NCBI RefSeq assembly: GCF_025996515.1
Contig: NZ_BLRH01000029.1
Span: 1 to 64,000, forward strand
Length of the DNA stretch: 64,000 nucleotides
Direction: 5' to 3'
Source of the DNA: Rhizohabitans arisaemae
Lineage (GTDB): Bacteria > Actinomycetota > Actinomycetes > Streptosporangiales > Streptosporangiaceae
Shown: positions 7,851-16,974 of the stretch, in pieces
Layout of the letters: every line of letters starts with the position of its first letter
How positions within the stretch are numbered: the stretch's first letter is position 1
The notes under the pieces: generated by a model
Database searches by the model: none
Told to the model about the DNA's origin: nothing
Seen by the model: the letters and a program-made list of their open reading frames with translations, nothing else
Program-made: the position numbers and the translations under genes

Positions 7851-9001
7851 GGCGCGGCGATCCCGCGGGGAAGGACGGCCCGCACGCTCCAGCCGCGATC
7901 CGGATTCGGTCCGGCCGTAAGCGTGCCACCGAGCAGGGTGACGCGCTCGGTCATGCCGACCAGTCCGAAACCGGATTGCTGGCCGGCGGGCGCGGTGCGG
8001 GCACCGTCGTCGCTGACCGTCAGCCGCACCTCGGTGGCGCCGCCGGTCACCTCGACCTCGACCCGGGTCGCCTGATGTGCGTGGCGGGTGGCGTTGGTGA
8101 TCGATTCCTGGGTCACCCGGTACACAGCGCCTTCCACGGCCGGCGGCAGGTTCGTCAGGTCGCCGCGCAGCCGCACACCGATGCGCAGCGCGTCGGTGCT
8201 GCCGGTGACGAGATGTTCGATGTCGGCGATCCGGCGCTGCGGGGCCGTGGCCGGCTGTCGCTCGCGGTCGCGCAGCGCGCTGACCATCGTGCGCATCTCG
8301 GCGAGCGTCCGGGCCGCCTCGCGGTCGATGGTCTCCAGCGACTCGGTCGCCCCGCTGAGCGATGACGATCGGGCGAGGAACAGCCCCGCCTGAGCCTGGA
8401 TCGCGATCGCGGAGACGTGATGGGCGACGGTGTCGTGCAGTTCCCGGGCCAACTGCTCCCGCTCCTGCAGCTTCGCCTGTTCGACCCGCTGCTCGCGTAC
8501 GGCAGCCCGGTAGCGGCTGGACACACCGAGCGCCGCAGCGAGTAGCACCAACGCGGCCCCGGCGATCGTCTCGGCGACCCCGGGAAAGTCGATGCCGACG
8601 ATGACCGTGATCGCGAGGGCCACGACTGCGAGCCCGAGGACCGCGTCGCGGCCGCCACGCCACCGCAAGAGCGAGTAGACAAGCACCAGCACCGTCCAAC
8701 CGCTGTGCAACGCCATGGGTTCGGCGCCCGCGACGAGCATGGCCACATCCAGGCTCGCGAATCCTCCGAACGCGAACGCCACCGCCGCCAGCGGATGGGT
8801 CCGCCGGACCAGGGCGGCGAGCGCGAGACCGCATCCGAAGGCGACGGCGACCGATCGCCAGACCAAGTCGTGGCGGAACACCCCCTCAAGCACGACCCCG
8901 GCCATCACGATCGCGGCGAGTGCCCAGTCGCGCCGGCCATGCGGCGGCGAGTGCCGCACCGCGGCCCACAACGATGTCGCAGCATTCGACACGACAGCCA
9001 C
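7847..9001 (-). CDS. Sensor histidine kinase (HisKA_3, NarL partner)
   Basis: 384 residues from a GTG at 9001; other possible starts are GTG 8992 and ATG 9139 (431 residues), and no ribosome site decides. Residues 25-150 hold five or so membrane spans. The dimerisation helix has ELARELHDTVAHHVSAIAIQ with the phospho-His in HDTVAHHV. The ATPase domain has NATRHA (N box), DDG and GFGLVGMTERV (G box). It is a typical membrane kinase of the DesK/NarX type, upstream of and coupled to its regulator at 7197-7850. The signal it senses is unknown; the short periplasmic loops suggest it senses the membrane. Confidence 0.92.
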   Translation of the reverse strand: MAVVSNAATSLWAAVRHSPPHGRRDWALAAIVMAGVVLEGVFRHDLVWRSVAVAFGCGLALAALVRRTHPLAAVAFAFGGFASLDVAMLVAGAEPMALHSGWTVLVLVYSLLRWRGGRDAVLGLAVVALAITVIVGIDFPGVAETIAGAALVLLAAALGVSSRYRAAVREQRVEQAKLQEREQLARELHDTVAHHVSAIAIQAQAGLFLARSSSLSGATESLETIDREAARTLAEMRTMVSALRDRERQPATAPQRRIADIEHLVTGSTDALRIGVRLRGDLTNLPPAVEGAVYRVTQESITNATRHAHQATRVEVEVTGGATEVRLTVSDDGARTAPAGQQSGFGLVGMTERVTLLGGTLTAGPNPDRGWSVRAVLPRGIAAP

Positions 9002-9164
9002 AGTAGCGTTCGGGCGGTCGTGGCGGACCGGCCGTAAGACCAGCCGCCAACCTGGTCTTTCGGCCAGGGAGAGCCTTGTCCGCACGGCTCGGGCGCCAAG
9101 CCGTCGGTCCGGCCCAGACTGGAGGCCGTTCAGCGCCATCAGGCCACCGGGAGGAGCACCACCA

Positions 9165-9590
9165 ATGAGCAGGGACCGGACGAGCAACCTCACCGACACC
9201 AAGACCGACGTCAAGGTCGTGCTCTGCGGTCTCTGGGTCGCCACGCTGTTCGTGTTCGCGTACGTCGACATCTTCGGCTTCTTCCGCACGGACGTGATCA
9301 ACGGCGTTCTCGCCGGCGAGGTGTCGAGCACAGGATTCACGATCGACCAGACGTTCCTCTTGCTCACGACCTGCTATGTCGTGGTTCCGGCATTGATGGT
9401 CGTCGTCTCCCTCGTCGCCCGGGCCCGCGTCAACAGAATCACCAACATCATCGTGAGCCTGTTCTACGTGGTGACGGCGGCGGTGACAATCATCGGCGAG
9501 ACCTGGGTCTACTACATCGTCGGGATCGTCATCATGGTCACGCTGATGCTCACGATCACCCGCGTCGCCTGGACGTGGCCGAGAATCTGA
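9165..9590 (+). CDS. DUF6326-like four-span membrane protein
   Basis: 141 residues. The ATG has GGGAGG 8 bases upstream. Four hydrophobic segments (about residues 20-40, 60-82, 90-108 and 115-135) with short loops give a small integral membrane protein. The layout and the terminal TRVAWTWPR resemble the DUF6326 family of unknown function. It is divergent from the histidine kinase. A relic of the same gene end lies inverted at 4376-4451. Confidence 0.8.
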   Translation: MSRDRTSNLTDTKTDVKVVLCGLWVATLFVFAYVDIFGFFRTDVINGVLAGEVSSTGFTIDQTFLLLTTCYVVVPALMVVVSLVARARVNRITNIIVSLFYVVTAAVTIIGETWVYYIVGIVIMVTLMLTITRVAWTWPRI

Positions 9591-9832
9591 ACCGAGCAGA
9601 TTCCACACACGTCGCCGTCAGGCCCACCGCGGCCGCGATTCCAAATTCCTTTGGTTCGAGCCTGGCGGGGGCACCGGACACAAGTGGAGCCGAGGTTACG
9701 GCATGCGACCCAAAGAATCATGGATCAGGGCTGCGACTTGGAGCTTCCTCTGGTTGAGCGTTCTGCAACGAGCCGACGGCCATGGCACTCTGATCCGCTG
9801 CTCCGCCTGCCGCCTCAGTACAGTGCCTACGC

Positions 9833-10723
9833 ATGACCGAGATCGAGATCACCGCAGACCTGGTCCGCGACCTGCTGCAGGAACAACATCCAGACCTTGC
9901 AGGGCTGACCATCCGCGAGGTGGCGGGCGGCTGGGGCAACCAAATGTGGCGCCTCGGGGACGAGTTGGCCGTACGCATGCAGCGCATGGACCCCACCCCG
10001 GAGCTCCAGCTCAAGGAGCGGCGGTGGCTACCCGTGCTGGCTCCGCGCCTGCCGCTCCCGGTGCCGCTCCCGGTGCGGTTCGGCGAACCGTCCGAGTGCT
10101 TCCCCAAGCACTGGACCGTGATGACGTGGGTTCCCGGCGAGCCGCTGGACCACGGCACGATCAGCCGCGGCGCCCATGCGGCCGACACGCTGGCGGGCTT
10201 CCTCCAGGCGCTTCATGTGGAGGCACCTGCCGAGGCGCCGACCGCTACAGACCGCGGAGCCCATCCCAGGAACTGCACGAACGGCTTCGAGAACTTCTTC
10301 CAGGCCGTTGCCCCCGACGACATCGCTGCCGAGGTCCGGGCCGTCTGGGACGACGCCGTTGCGGCCGACGCGTGGGAGGGCCCGCCGGTGTGGGTGCACG
10401 GCGATCTCCATCCCGCGAACGTCGTCGTCTCGGACGGAACGCTCTCGGGCATCGTCGACTTCGGTGACATGTTCGCCGGCGATCCGGCGTGGGACCTCGC
10501 TGCCGCATGGGTGCTGCTACCCGCGGGCACGGCCTCACGGTTCTTCGACATGTACGCGCAAGCAGATGAGGCGGCGATCCGGCGCGCCCGCGGGCTGGCC
10601 GCAATGAAGTGCCTTTTCCTGATGCTCATGGGGCAGAACGGAGATCGGGGCCTCCCCGGCGGCAAGCCGAACTGGGGACCTGCGGGCCGGGCGGCACTTG
10701 ATCGTGTTCTGAAGGGCGTTTGA
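9833..10723 (+). CDS. Aminoglycoside-phosphotransferase-like (APH) kinase
   Basis: 296 residues. The APH/choline kinase fold is clear: VAGGWGNQMWRLGDELAVRM as the nucleotide loop, VHGDLHPANVVV with the catalytic Asp near residue 192, and GIVDFGDMFAGDPAWDLAAA with the metal-binding Asp near residue 212. Members phosphorylate small hydroxyl compounds, sometimes aminoglycosides or macrolides; the substrate cannot be told here. No ribosome site precedes the ATG and a TACAGT hexamer lies 14 to 9 bases upstream, so a leaderless transcript is possible (inference). Confidence 0.88.
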   Translation: MTEIEITADLVRDLLQEQHPDLAGLTIREVAGGWGNQMWRLGDELAVRMQRMDPTPELQLKERRWLPVLAPRLPLPVPLPVRFGEPSECFPKHWTVMTWVPGEPLDHGTISRGAHAADTLAGFLQALHVEAPAEAPTATDRGAHPRNCTNGFENFFQAVAPDDIAAEVRAVWDDAVAADAWEGPPVWVHGDLHPANVVVSDGTLSGIVDFGDMFAGDPAWDLAAAWVLLPAGTASRFFDMYAQADEAAIRRARGLAAMKCLFLMLMGQNGDRGLPGGKPNWGPAGRAALDRVLKGV

Positions 10724-10777
10724 TGCACGCTTCCTGTGAAATCGTCCAATGAGCCCAAGCACGCTCCGAGAGCGTTC

Positions 10778-10806
10778 TTGACGGTGTTGTGTGCCTGAAA
10801 CATACT
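10778..10806 (+). promoter_or_regulatory. Candidate promoter for the LuxR/GAF regulator
   Basis: TTGACG and CATACT are separated by 17 bases, close to the main-sigma consensus, about 115 bases before the ATG at 10921. The surrounding sequence is relatively AT-rich. Suggestive only. Confidence 0.35.
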
Positions 10807-10920
10807 TAGCGCCTAACCGAAATATGAATTCACATTGTGTTTCGGGACAGACGGCCTAGATCACGTGCGGTCCATGAGGCGTCGCGACGAGAAGGCAGCC
10901 CCGGGAACAGGGGGTGGTTC

Positions 10921-11712
10921 ATGGACGGCGGCAGAGGCACGACGATCGAGCGGGCACTCCCCGAGGCCTTGCGGGACATTCAGCGGCTGACCGGGTTCCC
11001 CGTGGTCTTCGGGGGCCGAACGCGAACGGTGGCGGCGAGTTTCCAGCTGGAGATCACCCGGCTGATCGGCACGCTCGGCACGTCACTACGCGGACTGCGT
11101 GTCTCCTCCGGCCGTGGACTGGGCGGGGCCGTACTCAGGGACGGCGCGCCCCATTGCGTGAACGACTACGCCGGAACCGACCGAATCACCCACGACTACG
11201 ACGACATCGTGGTCCGGGACGAACGGATCACCTCCGTGATGGCGATGCCGATCGTCGTGAACGGTGCCGTCGAGGCCGTTCTCTACGGCGCGGTCCGTGA
11301 TGGGCGCCCGATCGGTGAGCGCGCCATGCGGGCCGCCGGGATCGTGGCCGCGCGGGTCCAGCGGGAGGCCATGGCGTGCAGAGAGACCGATGTACGGCCC
11401 CCGGCGAGCGCACTCGACGAGCTGGCCGACATCATCCAGGACATCGACGACGAAAGGGTCCGCGCCCGGCTGCTTCGCGTTCACGCGGAGCTCAGCGGTA
11501 AGGCGTCGTCCCCCGGCGCGAGGCGGCTGTCCGAGCGGGAGCGTGAGGCGCTTCGGCTGGTCGCCACGGGGGCGAGCAATCTGGAGATCGCGGTGGAGCT
11601 GAGGCTGAGCCCGGAGACGGTGAAGGCCTATCTGCGGAGTGCGATGCGCAAGCTCGACGTACACAACCGGACCGCCGCCGTACACGCGGCCCGGCTCTCC
11701 GGGGCGCTCTGA
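10921..11712 (+). CDS. LuxR-family regulator with GAF-like sensor domain
   Basis: 263 residues from ATG 10921 (GGGGG ribosome site), preferred over an in-frame ATG at 10837 that adds low-complexity basic sequence. Residues 15-160 look like a GAF domain: [29 protein letters not shown], then [20 protein letters not shown]. The C-terminus has a Lux[24 protein letters not shown] followed by [20 protein letters not shown]. Regulators of this build often sit beside acyl-CoA synthetase genes, as here (11801), and may sense an aromatic or acyl ligand. Confidence 0.88.
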   Translation: MDGGRGTTIERALPEALRDIQRLTGFPVVFGGRTRTVAASFQLEITRLIGTLGTSLRGLRVSSGRGLGGAVLRDGAPHCVNDYAGTDRITHDYDDIVVRDERITSVMAMPIVVNGAVEAVLYGAVRDGRPIGERAMRAAGIVAARVQREAMACRETDVRPPASALDELADIIQDIDDERVRARLLRVHAELSGKASSPGARRLSEREREALRLVATGASNLEIAVELRLSPETVKAYLRSAMRKLDVHNRTAAVHAARLSGAL

Positions 11713-11800
11713 CCTGCCGGGTTACCCCCGTTGGTAGGTAGTCTCCGGGTGACCGTGGGGTGGATGCTCGGTTGACGAGCGATCTGCCTAGGAGGGTCTC

Positions 11801-13486
11801 ATGGACGTGACCGGTGCCTACCGCGCGAGCCGGGATCAGTTGCTGTCCCTGCGGGGTGACTACGGGCGGGCGGTGGCCGAGTTCCGCTGGCCCGACCTCG
11901 GCGACCGCTTCAACTGGGCGGTCGACTGGTTCGACGCCATCGCCCGGGGGAACGACCGGCCGGCGCTGGTGATCGTCGAAGAGGACGGGTCGGCGATCGA
12001 GCGGAGCTTCGACGAGATGGCGCGCGCGTCCGATCGCCTGGCGTCCTGGCTTGCCGCTCACGGCGTCGCGAAGGGCGACCCGGTTCTGCTGATGCTGGGC
12101 AACCAGGTCGAGCTCTGGGAGTCGATGCTGGCGATCATGAAGCTGGGCGCGGTGGTGCTGCCCACGACGACCGCCGTGACCGCGGCCGACGTCGCCGACC
12201 GGGTCGCCCGCAGCGGGGCCCTGCACCTGATCTGCAACGCGGCCGACACGGAACGGCTCGCCGAGGTGCCCGGCGAGTTCACCCGGATCAGTGTGGGGGC
12301 GGCAGAGGGGTGGGCCGACCTGCGGGAAGCTGCCGGTAACGCGTGGGCGCCGATTCCGCATCCGGAGACGTCGGTGGACGACCCGGTGCTGCTCTACTTC
12401 ACCTCGGGCACGACGTCACGGCCGAAGCTGGTCGAGCACACGCAGGTGTCCTATCCGGTCGGGCATCTGCCGACCATGTACTTCCTGGGGGTCGAGCCGG
12501 GCGACGTACACCTGAACATCTCCTCCCCGGGATGGGCCAAGCACGCCTGGTCGTGTTTCTTCGCGCCATGGATCGCCGAGGCGACCGTGTTCATCTACAA
12601 CTACGCCCGCTTCGACGCCGCCGCCCTTCTCAGGCAGCTCCGCAAGCGTGGCGTCAACACCTTCTGCGCGCCGCCGACCGTATGGCGCATGCTGATCAAG
12701 GCGGAGCTGGGTGAGCGGCCGACCGGGCTGCGTGAGTTGATCGGGGCCGGGGAGCCGCTGAACCCGGAGGTGATCGAGCAGGTCCGCCGGGCGTGGGGGC
12801 TGACGATCCGCGACGGGTTCGGGCAGACGGAGACGACCGCGCAGGTCGGCAACGTGCCCGGCGCCGAGGTCAAACCGGGTTCCATGGGGCGTCCGCTGCC
12901 GGGGGTTCCCGTGGTCCTGGTAGACGTCGCCTCCGGCAAGCCGCTGACCGGGCCGGGGGAAGGGGAGATCTGCCTCGATCTGATGGACCGGCCGGTGCCG
13001 CTGATGAAGGGGTACCAGTCCGATCCGGAGCGGACGGCGGAGGCGATGGCCGGCGGTTACTACCACACGGGCGACGTGGCCGGCGTCGACGAGGACGGCT
13101 ACATCTTCTACGTCGGGCGGACCGATGACGTCTTCAAGGCCAGCGACTACAAGATCAGCCCGTTCGAGCTGGAGTCGGTGCTGATCGAGCACCCTGCCGT
13201 CGCCGAGGCGGCCGTCGTACCCGCGCCTGACGAGATCCGGCTGGCCGTGCCCAAGGCATACATCGCGCTGGCGCCGGGGCACGAGCCGAGCAGGGAGACG
13301 GCGCTGGCCATCCTCCGGCACGCCCGCGAACGACTGAACCCCTACCAGCGGGTGCGCCGGATCGAGTTCGCCGAACTGCCCAAGACGCTGTCGGGCAAGA
13401 TCCGGCGGGTCGAGCTGCGGGCCCAGGAAGACGACGCCAGGCCCGGTGAATGGCGTGACGACCAGTTCCCCGAGCTCAGGGCCTGA
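11801..13486 (+). CDS. AMP-forming acyl-CoA synthetase (medium-chain type)
   Basis: 561 residues with a strong AGGAGGG ribosome site. Adenylate-forming motifs occur in order: YFTSGTTSRPKLVEH (P loop) near residue 205, DGFGQTET near residue 338, YYHTGDVAGVDEDGY near residue 425, GRTDDVFKASDYKISPFELE hinge, and the catalytic Lys in LPKTLSGKIRRVE near residue 535. The P loop has TSRPK where TGxPK is usual. Length and motifs resemble acyl-CoA synthetases of the ACSM (medium-chain/benzoate) group. It activates a carboxylate with ATP and CoA in the cytosol. With the P450 downstream and the LuxR/GAF regulator upstream, it may start degradation of a fatty or aromatic acid. Confidence 0.93.
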   Translation: MDVTGAYRASRDQLLSLRGDYGRAVAEFRWPDLGDRFNWAVDWFDAIARGNDRPALVIVEEDGSAIERSFDEMARASDRLASWLAAHGVAKGDPVLLMLGNQVELWESMLAIMKLGAVVLPTTTAVTAADVADRVARSGALHLICNAADTERLAEVPGEFTRISVGAAEGWADLREAAGNAWAPIPHPETSVDDPVLLYFTSGTTSRPKLVEHTQVSYPVGHLPTMYFLGVEPGDVHLNISSPGWAKHAWSCFFAPWIAEATVFIYNYARFDAAALLRQLRKRGVNTFCAPPTVWRMLIKAELGERPTGLRELIGAGEPLNPEVIEQVRRAWGLTIRDGFGQTETTAQVGNVPGAEVKPGSMGRPLPGVPVVLVDVASGKPLTGPGEGEICLDLMDRPVPLMKGYQSDPERTAEAMAGGYYHTGDVAGVDEDGYIFYVGRTDDVFKASDYKISPFELESVLIEHPAVAEAAVVPAPDEIRLAVPKAYIALAPGHEPSRETALAILRHARERLNPYQRVRRIEFAELPKTLSGKIRRVELRAQEDDARPGEWRDDQFPELRA

Positions 13487-13521
13487 CCCACTGGAGTCGG
13501 CGCTCCCATCCGGTTGCAAGT

Positions 13522-13554
13522 GAAACCCAAGACCCCTAGCCAATGCTGGGTTTC
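13522..13554 (+). terminator. Weak hairpin after the acyl-CoA synthetase
   Basis: GAAACCCA pairs with TGGGTTTC across a 17-base loop, 36 bases after the ligase stop. The long loop makes it a weak candidate, and it could also be an operator before the P450 gene. Confidence 0.35.
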
Positions 13555-13677
13555 CGCATGGGAAAAGGCGCGTCCGCCGCCCGTCCGTATGGGTGAGGCA
13601 AGGGAATTCCGCGGCCCGCTCTCTTACATCCCGGCTTCGGAAAACCATCGCTCCATCACTGCAACAAGGATCGGCAC

Positions 13678-14874
13678 ATGACCACGTTCCCGGTGTTCAC
13701 TCCGGAGTTCTTCCAGCACCCCTACCCCATGTACCAGAAGCTCAGGGAGGAGCACCCGGTTCACCGGACGAGGTTCCCCTTCACCGATGTCGACGTCTGG
13801 CTGGTCAGCAGGTACGAGGACGTCAGGGAGGGGCTCCGGGACGCCCGCCTCTCCAGCGACTACCGCAACGCGCCCCCGGCCTTCCACGCCGCCGGGCTGG
13901 CGTTCGGCGGCGACACGGTGGCGGCCCGTACCATGCTCAACCTGGACGCGCCTGACCACACGCGCGTACGGAAGTTGGCGACCGCGACCTTCAGCGCGCG
14001 GCGGATCGCCGAGTGGGCGGAGAGCATCGAGACGATCGTGGCGGAGCTTCTCGACGCCGTGCCCGCCGGCGAGGCCGTGGACGTCCTGGACCGGGTCGCC
14101 ACCCCGCTATCGGTCAAGGTGATCTGCGAGATCATCGGGGCTCCGCCCAGCGACGCCGCCACTCTCCGCAACTGGGCGGACGCGATCTTCGCCGCCGACC
14201 CGGCCCAGCGCCCCCAGGCGGCCAAGGCCGTGGACTCCCTGATCGACTACTCGGCCGCGCTCATCGCAGACAAGAAGCGCCACCTTGACACCGACCTCAT
14301 CTCGGACCTGATCAGAGCGACCCCCGAACTGATCAGCGAGGACGAACTGCTCGCCACCGTCCTCGGCCTCGTCGTGGCCGGGTACGAGACGACCATCGCC
14401 CTGGCCGGCGACATCTTCCTGGCGCTGCTCGACCACCCGGAGCAGGCGGCCCTGCTCCGCCGGGACCCCTCCCTCATCGAGGCTGCCATCGAGGAGGTCC
14501 TCCGGTACGACGGCCCGACGGCGTCCTCCTTCTGGCGCTTCCCCACCGAGGACCTGGAGATCGCGGGAATTCCGATCGCGACCGGCGAGCCCGTCCTGTT
14601 CCTGATCGGATCGGCCCACCGCGACCCCGCCCGCTACCCCGACCCAGACCGCTTCGACATCCTCCGTGAGGACAAGCGGCACCTCGCGTTCGGCCACGGT
14701 ATCCACCACTGCCTGGGCGCGCAGCTGGCCCGGCTGGAATCCCGGATTCTCCTCACCAGGACCTTGGAGCGGTTCCCGTCGATGGCCCTGGCGATTCCCC
14801 GCGCGGACGTCGTGTTCAAGCCCTCCCTGATCGTCCGCGGCCCGGCGTTCCTGCCCGTCGTCTTCACGAAGTGA
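13678..14874 (+). CDS. Cytochrome P450
   Basis: 398 residues, the usual length for a soluble class I bacterial P450. The I helix reads VVAGYETTIALAGD with the oxygen-activating Thr near residue 240. The K helix has EEVLRYDG (ExxR). The heme loop FGHGIHHCLGAQLARLE carries the proximal Cys near residue 345. It is a cytosolic monooxygenase needing ferredoxin and a reductase, neither of which is nearby. AAGGA at 13666 serves the ATG. The neighbouring acyl-CoA synthetase suggests that both act on the same substrate class; the true substrate is unknown. Confidence 0.95.
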   Translation: MTTFPVFTPEFFQHPYPMYQKLREEHPVHRTRFPFTDVDVWLVSRYEDVREGLRDARLSSDYRNAPPAFHAAGLAFGGDTVAARTMLNLDAPDHTRVRKLATATFSARRIAEWAESIETIVAELLDAVPAGEAVDVLDRVATPLSVKVICEIIGAPPSDAATLRNWADAIFAADPAQRPQAAKAVDSLIDYSAALIADKKRHLDTDLISDLIRATPELISEDELLATVLGLVVAGYETTIALAGDIFLALLDHPEQAALLRRDPSLIEAAIEEVLRYDGPTASSFWRFPTEDLEIAGIPIATGEPVLFLIGSAHRDPARYPDPDRFDILREDKRHLAFGHGIHHCLGAQLARLESRILLTRTLERFPSMALAIPRADVVFKPSLIVRGPAFLPVVFTK

Positions 14875-14932
14875 CCGCTTGACGAACTGACCGCTTGACG
14901 AACACCGCCACACGGACTGACCGCTTTACGAA
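14872..14932 (+). repeat. Three copies of a 15-base repeat at the P450 stop
   Basis: TGACCGCTTGACGAA occurs at 14872-14886 and 14888-14902, and with one change (TTTACGAA) at 14918-14932. The first copy contains the P450 stop codon. It looks like local slippage duplication; no function is evident. Confidence 0.7.
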
Positions 14933-14947
14933 GCGATCGAGGAATCC

Positions 14948-14989
14948 ACCGGCTCCGTGCGCGTGACCACACACGCGCACGGAGCCGGT
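14948..14989 (+). terminator. Strong 18-bp hairpin after the P450
   Basis: ACCGGCTCCGTGCGCGTG pairs perfectly with CACGCGCACGGAGCCGGT around the loop ACCACA. It lies 74 bases after the P450 stop, before the convergent gene at 15139. It could end transcription from both sides. Confidence 0.85.
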
Positions 14990-15138
14990 TTCATGTCCCG
15001 GAGCCGTACTCGGGGAGTGAAGGTCGGATTCAACGGTTCGCCTCGCCGACGCGTATGGGCGTACGGAACCCAGGAGGATCGGCAGGCGAATGATGACCCC
15101 CGTCCGTGGAGTTCATCGCGAGTTCTTAGTCCGACAAG

Positions 15139-16134
15139 CTACTCGGGAATGTCGCCTGGCTTGTCCACGACGCCCGCCGCGACTACGGCACTGGCGTAAG
15201 AGCTCCCCGCAGGGGTGATGATGTGGCCGTCGAAGACCTCGTCCCGCAAAAAGTCCACTCTTCTACCAAGAAACTCGTAAGTTGTGGCGTCGAACACAAG
15301 ATACGACCTGGACGTCACCTGGCCGTTCGCGTCACTCCTAAGGATGGAGCCTGAAGCGCTCTTCTCGTAGGCGATGCCAATGCCTGCCCGGCCCGCCGCG
15401 TCACGTACGCCGGAGTCCACCCGTACGCCCGGGATCTCGGCGAGGGCACGGAAGATCGCACCCCGCAGCCTGGGCGGCACAGGGACCTCCTGATAAAGGT
15501 AGACGGACAGCACCCGGAAGGCCCGCGCATCTGGATGCTCCTCACGGCCCGCTTCTTCCTCCGCCTTGTTCATCCAGAACCGGTCGGCCTTGACGTGAGC
15601 CAGCAGCCGGTCGGGATCGGTGGGTAGTTCGGCCAGCTTGGCTGCGAACTCGCGCGGGGTCAGGTTGTCGTCGTTCGGGTCCGGCACGTAATGGCGCTGC
15701 TCTATCGCCCCTTGCCCATGGCGCGAAGCCTGTTGTGTGCCGTCGTAGCGGGTCCAGTACTCCTCGACGAGGGGTGCCGCATCGTCTGGTTGCCTGACCA
15801 TGAGCTTCCAGTACAGCCATTGATCGACGCGGGGTGTCGGGGAAGGCGTGTGCCGTTCGGACACCTGCGCGGCTCGCCTCAGCACTATCTCCGCGCGCAT
15901 GGGCTTGGTCTCGTTGGTGACGGCCGGCAGCAGCCGCACGCCCGGGGTCGGCGGCGAGCCGATGCCGCTCACCACCACCGCAATGCCCACCGCACCGACA
16001 ACCATCGCGAGCAGGGGCGGCGCAAGCCGGAACCGGCGGCGCTTCAGCGCCCGAGCGCGCAGGGCGTTCAGCCGGTCGGCGCCGGGCTCCGGCGCGTCCG
16101 CTCGCATGCCGCCCAGCAGTTTCAGATCATCCAC
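15139..16134 (-). CDS. CU044_5270-family membrane-anchored protein, sigma-factor partner
   Basis: 331 residues from a GTG at 16134 that overlaps the end of the sigma-factor gene by 8 bases. A basic cytosolic N-terminus (about 50 residues) is followed by one membrane span, LAPPLLAMVVGAVGIAVVVS, and a large extracytoplasmic domain. This build and gene order match the CU044_5270-type proteins found after ECF sigma genes in actinomycetes. The cytosolic part may act as an anti-sigma element, but no zinc-binding HxxxCxxC motif is visible, so that is inference. The outer domain may sense a cell-envelope signal. Confidence 0.78.
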   Translation of the reverse strand: MDDLKLLGGMRADAPEPGADRLNALRARALKRRRFRLAPPLLAMVVGAVGIAVVVSGIGSPPTPGVRLLPAVTNETKPMRAEIVLRRAAQVSERHTPSPTPRVDQWLYWKLMVRQPDDAAPLVEEYWTRYDGTQQASRHGQGAIEQRHYVPDPNDDNLTPREFAAKLAELPTDPDRLLAHVKADRFWMNKAEEEAGREEHPDARAFRVLSVYLYQEVPVPPRLRGAIFRALAEIPGVRVDSGVRDAAGRAGIGIAYEKSASGSILRSDANGQVTSRSYLVFDATTYEFLGRRVDFLRDEVFDGHIITPAGSSYASAVVAAGVVDKPGDIPE

Positions 16135-16747
16135 AGGTGGCCTCCTCCTCTTGAACGGCGGACGGGTCGGCTCCACCCAGGGCCGCACGGGTCTTCTTCC
16201 GAGCTCGGTGCAGGCGCGAACGCACCGTGCCGACGGGGATGCCGAGTGCCTGCGCCACCTCCTCGTAGCTGAAGTCGGCCCAGGCGACCATCAGCAGTAC
16301 CTCGCGGTCCTCGGGCGACAGCACCGCGAGCGCTTCCGCCAGCTCCCGATGTACCGCCGAGGCCGACACACGGGCCTCCACCCGGTCGGCGTAGCTCTCC
16401 GCCACCTCGTCCGCCCCCGTTCTGGCCAGCGCCAGATACGCTCTGACCTCGGTACGGCGGTGTTTGCCGATGAGGTTGGCGGCGATGCCGTACAGCCACG
16501 GGCGGGCATCGCGGTGAGCGGTGTCGTAGTGCCTGAGCCGGCGGAAAGCCGCCAGGAACGTCTCGGCCACGACGTCGTCAGCCAGCGAGTCGCCCAGCCG
16601 ACGGGTCACGTATCGGTGGAGCGCGGGGGCGTGCCGGTCGAACAATACGGAGAAGGCGGCGGGATCACGCCGGGCACGATCGATCACCTCCGCGTCATCC
16701 GGTGAATGGATGATCAAGCTTGAGCTCCGTTCCTTAGGGCTGATCAC
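16127..16747 (-). CDS. ECF-type RNA polymerase sigma factor
   Basis: 206 residues. Region 2 covers about residues 24-95 (FSVLFDRHAPALHRYVTRRL, DDVVAETFLAAFRRL, ARPWLYGIAANLIGKHRR). Region 4 covers about residues 130-190 (AEALAVLSPEDREVLLMVAW, SYEEVAQALGIPVGTVRSRL). Regions 1.1 and 3 are absent, as in ECF factors. It is followed by, and overlaps, the CU044_5270-like gene, forming a two-gene operon. The start is the first ATG of the frame; a later TTG (LIIHSPDD) is possible. Confidence 0.93.
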   Translation of the reverse strand: MISPKERSSSLIIHSPDDAEVIDRARRDPAAFSVLFDRHAPALHRYVTRRLGDSLADDVVAETFLAAFRRLRHYDTAHRDARPWLYGIAANLIGKHRRTEVRAYLALARTGADEVAESYADRVEARVSASAVHRELAEALAVLSPEDREVLLMVAWADFSYEEVAQALGIPVGTVRSRLHRARKKTRAALGGADPSAVQEEEATCG

Positions 16748-16835
16748 CTCCTTTCACCCGATACCAGGAATCGAGTTCTCATCGCATCGCGCTGCGGACC
16801 AGGTTCATGACGGAACTCCGGAATGTTCTCGGAGA

Positions 16836-16876
16836 AGAGGGCGAGGAGGTGGCACTTTGGCACCTCCTCGCCCTCT
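16836..16876 (-). terminator. 16-bp hairpin between sigma operon and a small minus-strand frame
   Basis: AGAGGGCGAGGAGGTG pairs perfectly with CACCTCCTCGCCCTCT around a 9-base loop. It lies upstream of the sigma gene, so it cannot end that operon. It is 98 bases beyond the stop of the candidate gene at 16975-17325 on the same strand, which makes it indirect support that this small gene is real. Confidence 0.7.
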
Positions 16877-16974
16877 CGGACTTGTAGCAGCTGGTTGCGG
16901 CTAGGGCGTGATGGACACCCAGAACGGGTTCCCCTCGCCGACCGTGGGACACATGTGAGTCATGCCGGTGGCTA

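Noticed and set aside
7851-8834. Extension of the response-regulator frame upstream of 7850
   Set aside because: It is an Arg/Gly-rich shadow of the histidine kinase gene; the ATG at 7850 starts the receiver domain exactly.
10921-14874. Part of a polyketide or non-ribosomal peptide gene cluster
   Set aside because: No carrier protein, ketosynthase or condensation domain occurs nearby; the ligase is an acyl-CoA synthetase type.
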